Assembly: GCA_030752605.1 (NCBI GenBank)
Contig: JASMDX010000068.1
Span: 1 to 64,000, forward strand
Length of the DNA stretch: 64,000 nucleotides
Direction: 5' to 3'
Origin: GCA-2731375 sp002731375
GTDB taxonomy: Bacteria > Pseudomonadota > Alphaproteobacteria > GCA-2731375
Below the pieces are notes generated by a model, which saw nothing but the letters and a program-made list of their open reading frames with translations, did no database searches and was not told where the DNA came from. This document shows, in pieces, positions 17,899-26,383 of this stretch. Position 1 is the stretch's first letter. Each line of letters begins with the position of its first letter. The position numbers were made by a program, and so were the translations under genes.

Positions 17899-19545
17899 CT
17901 AAAACCGGGAACGGCGGTCTTCCACGTTGGCGTCCACGTCGATCAACACGGTCTGGCCGGCGGTGTTCAGACGTTGGGCCTCCTTAAGCGCCGATGCCAT
18001 TTCGCTGGCCTTGCGCACCCTGATGCCAACCGCCCCCATGCCTTCGGCAATCTTGGCGTAGTCGCCCTGCATGTGGGAAACGCCGTACTTTTCCCGCGCC
18101 TCAGGTCCGATTGCGCCCTGGGTCGGGCCGGAATAGGTCGCCATAGCGCTGTTGTTCAGCAGCACCGTGGTAATGGCGGCGCCCGAGCGGGCCGCGGTTT
18201 CAATGTCGGTGCCGGACATCCCAAAAGCGCCGTCGCCCATCAGGTTGAGGCAGAATTTGTCCGGCGCGGCCATTTTCGCGCCGATCATCAGGGGAATGCC
18301 AAAACCAAGATGGGTGGTCTTGCCCCAGCCAATGAAACTGTGCGGCGTGGTGGCATTGTGGAACGGCACGATGGAATCGCGAGGCGCGCCGGCATCATGG
18401 GTAACGATGGAATTTTCCAGGTCCAGGTTCTGGTTGATCTCGTGAATGACCCGGTAGTAGGTCAGTGGTTCGTCATCGGAAGTCAGCGCGTCTGTCCATT
18501 CCGCCATCCATTCGGCCTTGACGGCGGCAACCTCGGCCTCGACTTGTGCTCTATCGCAGCCCTCCCCCATCTGGGCCTTGACCATCTCGATCAGGGCCTG
18601 AATGGTCAGTTGGGCATCGCCAGTGAGGCCGATGTCGGCGGCCTCGTCCTTGTTAATATCATCAGGGTTGATGGAGTTGTGGATCAGCACTTTGCCTGCG
18701 GGGACCCGCTGGCCATAAGGCGTGCGGGTCAGGCTGGTGCCCAATGCCAGCAACACATCGCTGTCGCTCAGCCAACGGTGCGCCGCTAGCGTGGTGGCGC
18801 CACTTCCCGCGCCCAGGGCGAGGGGGTGGCGCTCGTCAATGGCGGATTTGCCAGGCATGGTGGTAAACACAGGCGTAGCGGTTAGTTCCGCCAATTCACG
18901 CAGAACCTCGGTGGCGCCCGAGAACAACACCCCGGCACCGGCCCAGATCATTGGTTTCTTGGCCGCCAGTAAAGCCTTCACCGCCGCCACGATGGCGTCG
19001 GCTTCAGGTGCCTGGCGGGTCGGTTTCGGCGATTTGTAGGTGTGCGCGGCCTCGGGCACCTCCTGGGCACAGACATCACCGGTCAGTTCCACCACCACCG
19101 GGCCCGGGGTGCCGTTGCGCAGGGCATGAAAGGCGCGGCGCATGACATCGCCAACCTGATCGGGAGTATAAATCGCCTCGATCTGTTTAGCCCAGCCCTG
19201 GTATTTCTGCACGGCCGAGAAATTCGGCCGCACCGAGATCTGATTGAGGTTATTGCCGCCCAGCATGACCAGAATGGGAATGTTGTCCGCATAGGCCTGG
19301 GACAGCCCGCCCATGACGTTTTCCGCGCCGGCCTGGGCCTGCACCGCGACCACGCCGAAGCGCTGGCGGTCACTGATACGGCTGTAGCCGTCGGCGGCCA
19401 TCACCGCGCCACGTTCGTGGCGAAAAGCGATGGGACGGATCCCTTCCCTTGCGGCCGCCGAAATCAGCGGATTGGACGGGAAACAGGACAGCCATTCGAC
19501 GCCTTCTTGTTTCAGAATTTGGGTTATGTAGTCGATCCCGTTCAT
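17899..19545 (-). CDS. Thiamine diphosphate-dependent enzyme (acetolactate-synthase superfamily)
   Basis: This 548-residue ThDP enzyme has a Pyr domain (1-165), a central domain (about 185-315) and a PP domain (about 345-540). The catalytic Glu is in FRHERGA near residue 44, and the Mg-ThDP motif runs from MGDGAFGMSG to LLNNSAM. The Pyr-domain loop CFPSNPLISAA is unlike acetolactate synthase. The substrate pocket therefore probably differs, and a benzoylformate/sulfopyruvate-decarboxylase-like or other lyase activity is possible. It is divergent from the DMT transporter at 19650 with about 100 bases between them. No small subunit is adjacent. Confidence 0.83.
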   Translation of the reverse strand: MNGIDYITQILKQEGVEWLSCFPSNPLISAAAREGIRPIAFRHERGAVMAADGYSRISDRQRFGVVAVQAQAGAENVMGGLSQAYADNIPILVMLGGNNLNQISVRPNFSAVQKYQGWAKQIEAIYTPDQVGDVMRRAFHALRNGTPGPVVVELTGDVCAQEVPEAAHTYKSPKPTRQAPEADAIVAAVKALLAAKKPMIWAGAGVLFSGATEVLRELAELTATPVFTTMPGKSAIDERHPLALGAGSGATTLAAHRWLSDSDVLLALGTSLTRTPYGQRVPAGKVLIHNSINPDDINKDEAADIGLTGDAQLTIQALIEMVKAQMGEGCDRAQVEAEVAAVKAEWMAEWTDALTSDDEPLTYYRVIHEINQNLDLENSIVTHDAGAPRDSIVPFHNATTPHSFIGWGKTTHLGFGIPLMIGAKMAAPDKFCLNLMGDGAFGMSGTDIETAARSGAAITTVLLNNSAMATYSGPTQGAIGPEAREKYGVSHMQGDYAKIAEGMGAVGIRVRKASEMASALKEAQRLNTAGQTVLIDVDANVEDRRSRF

Positions 19546-19649
19546 GCTCTACTCCCGTCAACCGGCCCAATCCTGGCGATGGGCCTCTCTATATGGGTCA
19601 TAGCACATAGTAGCGCTAGGATCATCGCTGGCTGGAAGGTTTCCTGGGA

Positions 19650-20543
19650 ATGCCGTTGTTTAACCCGAGCTATCGCCACGGCGTATTTCTTGTCCTGTTC
19701 GCTGGTGTGTGCTGGTCGTCAATGGGCCTGGGCATACGCTTTATCGAGACCGCCAATGTCTGGCAGATCCTGTTCTACCGCTCACTGTTCCTGGTGCCGT
19801 TTCTTTTTCTGGTCATCGCGCTGCGCTCGGGCGGCAAACCGCTGCAGGTCATCCGCAAGGTTGGCCTGGCCGGGCTTATTGGCGGCATGGCGCTGGTCTT
19901 TGCCTTTACGGGTGGGATCCTGGCGATCCAGGCAACGACCGTAGCCAATGCGATGTTTCTGTTTGCCGCCGCACCGTTCATGGCCGCGCTACTGGGGTTG
20001 TTCATATTGCGCGAGCGGGTACGCACCGCGACCTGGTGGGCGATGTCCGCCGCCATTATCGGCATTGCCATCATGGTCTGGGAAGGAGCCTCGCTAGGCC
20101 ACATGGCCGGAAATATAGCAGCCCTAGTCTCGGCATTGGGCTTCGCCGTCTTCACCGTTTCGCTGCGCTGGCGCAAGGTCGAGGATATGATGCCGTCGGT
20201 TTTTCTGGCCGGCGTCCTGGCCGTCATCATCGCGGCGGCGGTATGCCTATCCGCCGGATATTCGCTTGTCCTGCCAGCACGGGATATCCTGGTCGCCGCA
20301 TCCCTCGGCATCTTTCAGGTTGGCGCGGGCATGGTTATCTACACCATTGGTTCGCGTGTCGTGCCAGCCGCCGAATTAGCCCTTCTGTCCATGACCGAGG
20401 TCGTGCTGGGCCCATTCTGGGTCTGGCTGTTCCTAGGCGAAACGGCGGGGGTATTCACACTACTGGGTGGGGCCGTACTACTGGCCGCGATTGCCGGCAA
20501 TGCGCTGTCGGGGTTGCGCCACAAACCGCCGCTAATCCTCTAA
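19650..20543 (+). CDS. EamA/DMT-family transporter
   Basis: This integral membrane protein of 297 aa shows about ten hydrophobic segments in two EamA repeats (about residues 5-140 and 150-290). Examples are GVFLVLFAGVCWSSMGLGIR near the start and ITGG-like loops between helices. DMT carriers export or import amino acids and other small metabolites; the substrate cannot be read from sequence. It is divergent from the ThDP enzyme at 17899-19545 and ends convergently, nine bases from the EthD-like gene. Export of an intermediate of the surrounding catabolic genes is a reasonable inference. Confidence 0.85.
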   Translation: MPLFNPSYRHGVFLVLFAGVCWSSMGLGIRFIETANVWQILFYRSLFLVPFLFLVIALRSGGKPLQVIRKVGLAGLIGGMALVFAFTGGILAIQATTVANAMFLFAAAPFMAALLGLFILRERVRTATWWAMSAAIIGIAIMVWEGASLGHMAGNIAALVSALGFAVFTVSLRWRKVEDMMPSVFLAGVLAVIIAAAVCLSAGYSLVLPARDILVAASLGIFQVGAGMVIYTIGSRVVPAAELALLSMTEVVLGPFWVWLFLGETAGVFTLLGGAVLLAAIAGNALSGLRHKPPLIL

Positions 20544-20552
20544 ATTCTGGCC

Positions 20553-21281
20553 TTAGGCGATCCCCACCATTTCGGTGCCGCTGTAGAACACCTCCCAGGT
20601 ATTGATCCGATGCTGCATACCGTCCGGTTTGATCTGTTCGCGGTAGCGGGCCCAGCCGGATGCGTCGGGAAAGTATAATTCCGCCATGCCGGCATAGCTG
20701 TCCCTTTCCGGGTCGATGCCGTGGCTAACCACATAGCGGAAACCGCCCACGGCCTGCATCGTCTGGCGCACATTGGGCACATGAACATCGAGCCAATGAT
20801 CATACAGCTCGCCATGATCGCCGCCCTGCTTGATGCTGACTAGAAACGTGACCTTGAAAAAGCCGCTTCGGGTGCAGGGAAAGGGCAGGTTCAGGGTCGG
20901 TGGATTCAAGGGCAAGGCGCCATCCATGACAATATACTCGCGGGTCGCCCAAGGCATATAGGGCTCCACCTTTTCCTGAAAGGTGTCTGTGGGTTCCACG
21001 CCGTGGGCTGAATAGGGCCGCAGCAACGCCTTGCCATACCACAGCTGCGCCATGCCATCCCAGTTGTGCCGCCTATCGTGTTTGGGGTTGAACAACGTCG
21101 CCACATAATGCTCCGCGTGCAGCTTGCCGTCTGCGGCGGCCTGTTCGGCGCGCGCGATGACATCGGGCATGTGATTGGCGAACCAGTGCGCGATCAGCTC
21201 TTCACGGGTGGTTGTTTCCCTGCGTTTGATCAGATACATCATCTTCGCGCCGGGCGTCGCTATAGGTCTTGCTGCCGTCAT
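20553..21281 (-). CDS. Tandem EthD-like (dimeric alpha/beta barrel) protein
   Basis: This 242-residue protein holds two related ferredoxin-like repeats. The first begins MMYLIKRRETTTREELIAHW with H-x-P following (FANHMPDV). The second begins FKVTFLVSIKQGGDHGELYD with WLDVHVPNV. EthD-type proteins support oxidative or ring-modifying steps, often as small accessory factors. The start at 21281 has GGAGG seven bases upstream; an in-frame ATG at 21386 would add an unrelated 35-residue leader. It is divergent from the NAD-binding oxidoreductase at 21400. The exact role is unknown. Confidence 0.75.
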   Translation of the reverse strand: MTAARPIATPGAKMMYLIKRRETTTREELIAHWFANHMPDVIARAEQAAADGKLHAEHYVATLFNPKHDRRHNWDGMAQLWYGKALLRPYSAHGVEPTDTFQEKVEPYMPWATREYIVMDGALPLNPPTLNLPFPCTRSGFFKVTFLVSIKQGGDHGELYDHWLDVHVPNVRQTMQAVGGFRYVVSHGIDPERDSYAGMAELYFPDASGWARYREQIKPDGMQHRINTWEVFYSGTEMVGIA

Positions 21282-21399
21282 GATGCCGCCTCCTCGGTGA
21301 TTGTTTTTTATGGAATACATGCTGCCGGATTTGGGCGAACCCGGCAATGTGCTATTGCTACCATCCACTGGCGCAGCAAAGCCCAAGGGGAGAGTTTAT

Positions 21400-22314
21400 T
21401 TGAAACCCGAGAAAGTGGTCGTGACCGGCGGCAGCGGGCGCCTCGGCGGCCACGTGATGGCCGCGCTGGAAACAAATCACCAGGCGATCGCGCTGGATAT
21501 CAATCCGCCCCACCAGAAGACGCCATACTTCGCCGCCGACATCCTCGATCTGCCGGCACTGACCGGGGCCTTCAAGGGCCAGGACGCGGTAATCCATCTG
21601 GCCGGATATGACGACGGCCAGGCGCCCGATGAACAGGCCTATATGGCGACCAACATGCAAGGCGCCTGGAATGTCTTTCAGGCCGCCGAGGATGCCGGGG
21701 TGCGTCACCTGGTGGTGGCATCCAGCACCGCCGCGCTTGGTCTATACCATGACCGGGCGCCTGACTACCTACCCATCGACGAGGCTCATCCTCTGCGTCC
21801 GATGGGGGCCTATGCCTTGAGCAAACAGGTCATCGAGACCATGGCACGGCACTACGTGGCACGGGGATCGCTGCACATTGTCTGCCTTCGGCCGACCCTG
21901 ATCGTCCGGCCCGAAAAGGAAGCGCAAATTCTAGCTCAACTCGCCCTGCCCGATCCCGATAGCGAACCACCGGCCCAATTGGACGCCGATGGCGTAAGGC
22001 CCTACGGCGCGCTGTCCGCCATACGAACCTATGTCCGTTCCCATGATGCGGCGCGGGGTTTTGTCGCCGCCCTGGATTACCAGGCGCGTCCGTTTGATAT
22101 TTTCACCCTGGCCGCCAACGACGGCATTGGCCGCCCCAAGACCCTGCCGCGGATGGCCGCCGTCTTTGGCGCCTGCCCCGAGGTGCGCGACCCGGCGCGC
22201 TATCAGGCCGATCCCCATGCCTCGGTCCTTGATACCCGCCATGCCCGCGATGATCTGTGCTGGCAGCCGCAAGGCGATTGGCGCGACGTCGTGGCCAGCG
22301 CAGAATCTGAATAA
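21400..22314 (+). CDS. NAD(P)-dependent epimerase/dehydratase-family protein (extended SDR)
   Basis: The protein starts with the Rossmann motif VVVTGGSGRLGGHV near residue 5. It then shows VIHLAGYDDG near residue 68, the catalytic-region VVASSTAALGLY, and the Y-x-x-x-K motif in YALSKQVIE near residue 150. This is the extended SDR pattern (UDP-sugar epimerase-like fold). TTG 21400 has AAGGGGAGAG just upstream and lies five codons before the glycine motif. A TTG/ATG at 21301/21310 would add a 30-residue leader that looks non-coding. Length with TTG is 304 aa. It precedes the ThDP enzyme at 22334 by 19 bases. Relatives act on sugars or uronates, but the substrate is unknown. Confidence 0.82.
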   Translation: MKPEKVVVTGGSGRLGGHVMAALETNHQAIALDINPPHQKTPYFAADILDLPALTGAFKGQDAVIHLAGYDDGQAPDEQAYMATNMQGAWNVFQAAEDAGVRHLVVASSTAALGLYHDRAPDYLPIDEAHPLRPMGAYALSKQVIETMARHYVARGSLHIVCLRPTLIVRPEKEAQILAQLALPDPDSEPPAQLDADGVRPYGALSAIRTYVRSHDAARGFVAALDYQARPFDIFTLAANDGIGRPKTLPRMAAVFGACPEVRDPARYQADPHASVLDTRHARDDLCWQPQGDWRDVVASAESE

Positions 22315-22333
22315 GACCTGAAAGGAACCACCC

Positions 22334-23992
22334 GTGAGTAAATCCGCCGCACATGTCCTGGCCGCTTCATTGCGGGCCCATGGTGTTGACACCGCCTATT
22401 GCGTGCCCGGTGAAAGCTATTTGCCGCTGACCGACGCCTTGATCGATTTTCCTGATATAAAGCTGGTGGTCTGCCGTCATGAAGGCGGCGCCGGTTTCAT
22501 GGCGGTGGCGCATGCGCGTCTGCGTAACGAGCCCGGCGTCTGCATCATCAGCCGCGGCCCCGGCGCCATGAACGCCGCCATTGCCCTGCATGTGTCCTAT
22601 CACGATGCCGAGCCATTGATTTTTCTGGTTGGCCAGGCGGAGCGGGACGAGCTGGGCCGCATGGCCTTGCAGGAAATGAACTATTCCAGGGCCTTTTCCG
22701 AATCCGCCAAAATGGTCATTGAGGTGATCGAGCCGGGCCGGATCAGCGAGGCCATCGCCCGCGCCTTCCATGTCGCCCAGGCCGGCACGCCGGGGCCCGT
22801 CGTTGTCGTCCTGCCGGAGGATCTGCTTTACGGTCCTTGCGAGGCCGAAGTGCTGGGCCCGCGCAAACGAGCGGTCACCGCACCGACGCCGGAGGATGCG
22901 GCGACGGCTGTCGATATGTTGCGCGCGGCCAAGCAGCCCCTGGTGATAGCCGGTGGGCGGCTGCATGGCCCGGCGGCACTTTCCGATCTGACCACTTTCG
23001 CCGAGCGTTTCGCGCTGCCGGTGGCGACGCCGCAGCGGCGCTTTCATCTCTTTGACAGCCGGCATCCGAATAGTGCCGGGCGTTTGATCAACCGGGCGCC
23101 CGGCGAGTTGCTGGATGTGATGCGGGAATGCGATCTATTGCTGGTGCTGGGTGAACGGATCGGCCCCTCCATGAGCCAGGGCTTCACTTTCCCCCGTGCC
23201 CCGAAACCCGACCAGCCGATGATCCATGTCTGGCCCGATGCCGAGGAAGTTGGCAGGGTCTTTGAACCCGCCCTTGGCCTTGGCTGCGACCCCCTTGAAT
23301 TCATCAAGGCCATGCTGGCCATGGGCCCCGAAGACAGCGCCGCGGCGCGCGCGGCTTGGGTGGAACGGTTGAATGGCGTGCATCGATCGGTAATGACCTG
23401 GTCGCCGGTTTCGGCCAACGACGGCGTGGTTTTCGGCCATGTGGTTGCCGCCATCAACGATCATTTGGACAAGGACGCGGTTGTCACGACCGATGCTGGC
23501 AATTTTTCCAGTTGGCCGGCGCGCTATCTTCATCTGGGGCAGGACAACATGTTCATCGGCGCCACGGTCGGCGCCATGGGACCGGGCGTGCCATCAGGCG
23601 TGGCGGCGGGACTTTCAACGCCAGGCCGGCAGATCGTGGTTTTCGTCGGCGATGGCGGCGCCATGATGACCGGCAACGAACTGGCGACGGCGGTGCAGTA
23701 CGGTGTACCGATTAAGATTTTCGTCGCCAATAACAGCGCCTACGGCACCATTCGCATGCATCAGGCGAAGAGCTTCCCGGGCCGGGTCACGGCCACGGCA
23801 CTGCAAAATCCCGATTTTGCCGCCTGGGGCGAATCCTTCGGCGCCAAAGGTTTCCGCATCACGGCGGAAAGCGAGGTTGAAGCGGTGGTCGCCGAGGCCA
23901 TGGCCCATGACGGCCCAGCCGTGATCGAGACCCGGATTAGTCTCAATCACATCTCGCCCAGCGCCCGTATCGACGAGATCGAAGCGCGGTAA
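22334..23992 (+). CDS. Thiamine diphosphate-dependent enzyme (acetolactate-synthase-like)
   Basis: This 552-residue ThDP enzyme has the catalytic Glu in CRHEGG near residue 50 and the loop GESYLPLTDAL typical of many 'thiamine pyrophosphate-binding protein' entries. SRGPGAMNAAIAL is near residue 75, and the Mg-ThDP motif runs from VGDGGAMMTG to ANNSAYGTIR. GTG 22334 is preceded by AGGAA. It is coupled to the extended SDR upstream. Such pairs often process a sugar acid or hydroxy acid to an oxo acid and then cleave it; that is inference. It ends eight bases from the convergent SDR. Confidence 0.85.
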   Translation: MSKSAAHVLAASLRAHGVDTAYCVPGESYLPLTDALIDFPDIKLVVCRHEGGAGFMAVAHARLRNEPGVCIISRGPGAMNAAIALHVSYHDAEPLIFLVGQAERDELGRMALQEMNYSRAFSESAKMVIEVIEPGRISEAIARAFHVAQAGTPGPVVVVLPEDLLYGPCEAEVLGPRKRAVTAPTPEDAATAVDMLRAAKQPLVIAGGRLHGPAALSDLTTFAERFALPVATPQRRFHLFDSRHPNSAGRLINRAPGELLDVMRECDLLLVLGERIGPSMSQGFTFPRAPKPDQPMIHVWPDAEEVGRVFEPALGLGCDPLEFIKAMLAMGPEDSAAARAAWVERLNGVHRSVMTWSPVSANDGVVFGHVVAAINDHLDKDAVVTTDAGNFSSWPARYLHLGQDNMFIGATVGAMGPGVPSGVAAGLSTPGRQIVVFVGDGGAMMTGNELATAVQYGVPIKIFVANNSAYGTIRMHQAKSFPGRVTATALQNPDFAAWGESFGAKGFRITAESEVEAVVAEAMAHDGPAVIETRISLNHISPSARIDEIEAR

Positions 23993-24000
23993 CGATCGCG

Positions 24001-24705
24001 TTAAGACAGCAGCCAGCCGCCGTCCACATCTACCGTGGTGCCGGTGACGAAATCGTTCTGAATGACGAACAGAATGCCCTGCGCCACTTCGTCCGCCGTG
24101 CCGCCGCGCGGGATCAGATTCTTTGCCGTGTTGGCCAGGACCATTTCGTCCCGCTTTTCACTGGCCGGCCCAAACATGTTGGTATTGATGAGACCGGGCG
24201 AGACAACGTTCAGGCGTTTCGGCACGATTTCAGGCGCCACGGCGCGGACCAGGGCTTCGACCGCGCCGCCGACCGAGGCCAGGGCGACCTGCCCCGGTTT
24301 GGCCTTGCGCGCGGGTGAGCCGCTGACCAGGACGATGGCGCCATCGTCGCTCAACCGGCCCGCGCCAAAGCGGACGACGTTGGCATAGCCCCACAGCTTG
24401 TCGAAAGATCCCTGGTAGCCGTCCATGTCCATCTCCATGAACGGGCCGGCGGCGCGGTCCCCACCCGTCGCCGCCGTGACCAGAATGTCATAAGGGGCGC
24501 AATCCGCAAACAGGGCCTCCAAGGCATCGCGGTCGCGCACATCGCACTGCCTGAACTCGACGCCCGCCGGCAGATTGCCAGCCTTGTCCGGACTGCGACC
24601 CATGGCGATAACCGACGCGCCCAGGGCGACAAGTTGTTCCACCGTGGCCAGGCCAATTCCCGAGGTTCCCCCAAATACCAATGCTTTCTTTCCGGCGACA
24701 TCCAT
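24001..24705 (-). CDS. Short-chain dehydrogenase/reductase (SDR)
   Basis: This 234-aa SDR has the glycine motif FGGTSGIGLATVE near residue 11, and a 'VTAATGG' segment replaces the more usual NNAG. The catalytic region has LVSGSPARKAKPGQVALASV, in which the classical Y-x-x-x-K tyrosine is not obvious; the Lys-Pro-Gly segment lies where it should be. This pattern occurs in a divergent SDR branch. ATG 24705 has GGAAAG upstream and directly precedes the Rossmann fold; an upstream in-frame ATG at 24765 is rejected. Activity may be altered by the missing tyrosine. Confidence 0.78.
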   Translation of the reverse strand: MDVAGKKALVFGGTSGIGLATVEQLVALGASVIAMGRSPDKAGNLPAGVEFRQCDVRDRDALEALFADCAPYDILVTAATGGDRAAGPFMEMDMDGYQGSFDKLWGYANVVRFGAGRLSDDGAIVLVSGSPARKAKPGQVALASVGGAVEALVRAVAPEIVPKRLNVVSPGLINTNMFGPASEKRDEMVLANTAKNLIPRGGTADEVAQGILFVIQNDFVTGTTVDVDGGWLLS

Positions 24706-24804
24706 GTTGCTGTTCTTTCCTATGAGAATAATTGCCCGATGGTAGCACGGACGGCGCATCGGCAACGATCAAGATAATCCAACGTTCGCTACTTCAATTT
24801 TGCC

Positions 24805-25116
24805 CTATTTAAGCTTTGAATGCTGTGCGGGCAGCATCAAGGTGGAGTGCATTTCCTCGATCATGCCGCCGGCCTTGGCCAGAAAGTCCTGCCAGGCCGG
24901 CTCCTCGGCCACCTGGCCCCGTACATTCGTGCGGGCCTCGAAACTGGGATAGGCCCAGATGTGGCAGACTTCGTTGGGCTGTCCGGCCTCGGTCGACCAC
25001 AGGCCGGTGATGCGGGAGTATTTTTCCCGCGTCGGCAGAACATCCAGGTACAGGCCCAGCCATTCCTTCATCGCACCTGGGCGCAGGCGGTAATTTCTGA
25101 ATTCATAAAGGTTGCC
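24805..25116 (-). pseudogene. Second NIPSNAP domain, cut off by an in-frame TAG
   Basis: Directly after the TAG that ends the upstream frame (25117-25119), the same frame continues open for 103 codons. It reads GNLYEFRNYRLRPGAMKEWL, a textbook NIPSNAP start, and ends QHSKLK. Two-domain NIPSNAP proteins of about 210 residues carry exactly this 'GN.YE.R.Y..kPG' joint between repeats. No ATG, GTG or TTG lies at the domain start; the first ATG is at 25071, inside the first helix. The domain is therefore either not made, made truncated, or made by readthrough. A sequencing or assembly error cannot be excluded. Confidence 0.75.
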
Positions 25117-25440
25117 CTAGCTCTCGGGCGGGTTCGGGCCGACGACGCAGTTCAGCAGACGGATATCCTGTCGCAGCAGGTTGGGCCGCATCGCCGGCAA
25201 GTATTCTTTGTTCCAACGCTCGTTGCTGGACAGCGCGGCGCGCAGGCGGGCCCGTTCGTTGAGATCGGCATAACTCCATAGATGCATGACCTGGTTCAGC
25301 GGCCCGATCTCGGTCATCCAATAGCCTTCCAGCTTGCCGTATTCATCGCCGCGAACGTCCCGGCCCACGGTGGCGGAATGGGCGGCGGCCTTGGCCGCCG
25401 TACCGGGCTTCATGGTGTAGGTGCGCAGTTCGTAAATCAT
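25117..25440 (-). CDS. NIPSNAP-family protein, first domain of a split two-domain gene
   Basis: This 107-residue frame begins MIYELRTYTMKPGTAA and contains IGPLNQVMHLWSYADLNER, the NIPSNAP core (ferredoxin-like dimeric barrel). AAGGAG lies nine bases before the ATG. It ends PNPPES-TAG, and the frame continues with a second NIPSNAP domain, so the intact gene would be 211 codons. NIPSNAP proteins are small accessory proteins of uncertain function, frequent in catabolic clusters. The upstream neighbour on the same strand is the sugar isomerase gene, with a 35-base gap. One domain alone could still fold and dimerise. Confidence 0.8.
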   Translation of the reverse strand: MIYELRTYTMKPGTAAKAAAHSATVGRDVRGDEYGKLEGYWMTEIGPLNQVMHLWSYADLNERARLRAALSSNERWNKEYLPAMRPNLLRQDIRLLNCVVGPNPPES

Positions 25441-25475
25441 GGTATCAAGCTCCTTCTCGCAACTATTTATTTGAA

Positions 25476-26294
25476 CTATGTCCAGCCCAATTTCGACAGG
25501 GCGGCGGCGGAGGCGGGGATTTCCCGGTCGGGATCGTCGCAGATAATCTCCATCATGGTCGGGCCGTCATAGCCCACCGCCCGGCAGGCCTCGGCGCCAT
25601 GGGCGAACGGCACCGTACCTTGTCCTACCGGCGCATGCAGGTAGACATCCGTGGGTGTGTCGGAAACGTGCACCAAGGCCAAACGCGGCGCCACGGCACA
25701 AAAACCATCGGCTAGATCCTCGCCACAAAAATGGCCGTTGGCGATATCATAGACCACGCCCACATCCTCGACCGCATAGGGTTCCAGCGCCGCCATCATC
25801 TCCCCGGCGCCGGGCAAAAATGCAAAAGGCATGTTCTCCGCCAACAGCCGGGTGCCGGCGGCGCGGGCGGCGGGTACCAGGGTTTCCATCGCCTTGTGAA
25901 AATGGCCCAGCAGCACATCCCTCGGTGCCGGCATCAGAGGATTTTGTTTACCTGGCCCAACGACCACGCCGGGCACCTCCAGGTCCCCCGCCAAGGCAAT
26001 GATGCGGCACAGGGTATCGATACTGTAGGCACGCATGTCCGGTGTCGCGGCAGCGATGTTGATGTCGATGTTCGGCATATTCAGGCTGATAATGGGCAGG
26101 CCGGCATCCCGGCTTTTTTTCGCCAGGGCGCGGCGGGCGCCATGGTCCAGATCGTCGGGCCAGGCGTGCCCCGGATACATCATGACCTCGAGGCCCTGCG
26201 CACCGGTACCGGCATAGGTTTCAATACAGTCACCGACGCCGTGGGAAAATGTATAGGCGTAAGTGTTGACGGCAAAGCCGTTCATATCAATCAC
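25476..26294 (-). CDS. Sugar phosphate isomerase/epimerase (xylose isomerase-like TIM barrel)
   Basis: This is a TIM-barrel protein of the AP-endonuclease-2/hydroxypyruvate isomerase type. Visible elements are an early strand FAVNTYAYTF, GLEVMMYPGHAW, ENMPFAFLPG with a probable metal-ligand Glu near residue 165, VYDIANGHFCGED, and HVSDTPTD with its His. The C-terminal Glu is in PTMMEIICDDP. The GTG at 26294 has GGAG seven bases upstream. An ATG at 26300 is in frame but too close to that GGAG. Length is 272 aa. Family members isomerise or epimerise sugars or dehydrate inosose; the substrate is unknown. It is divergent from the alcohol dehydrogenase. Confidence 0.8.
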   Translation of the reverse strand: MIDMNGFAVNTYAYTFSHGVGDCIETYAGTGAQGLEVMMYPGHAWPDDLDHGARRALAKKSRDAGLPIISLNMPNIDINIAAATPDMRAYSIDTLCRIIALAGDLEVPGVVVGPGKQNPLMPAPRDVLLGHFHKAMETLVPAARAAGTRLLAENMPFAFLPGAGEMMAALEPYAVEDVGVVYDIANGHFCGEDLADGFCAVAPRLALVHVSDTPTDVYLHAPVGQGTVPFAHGAEACRAVGYDGPTMMEIICDDPDREIPASAAALSKLGWT

Positions 26295-26383
26295 GGTCAT
26301 ACTCCTGCTAGTTTGGCGACCCACCAAGGCGCTTCCTGGCATCCAGGTTGCCTGATAGCGATTGCTCGTGCAAGCTGGCCGGC

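Noticed and set aside
22367..23065. 232-codon minus-strand frame inside the ThDP gene at 22334
   Set aside because: It lies wholly opposite a gene with conserved ThDP motifs and reads as a shadow.
25117..25119. Pyrrolysine or selenocysteine-type recoding of the TAG in the NIPSNAP gene
   Set aside because: No recoding machinery or downstream element is visible; mutation or sequence error is simpler.
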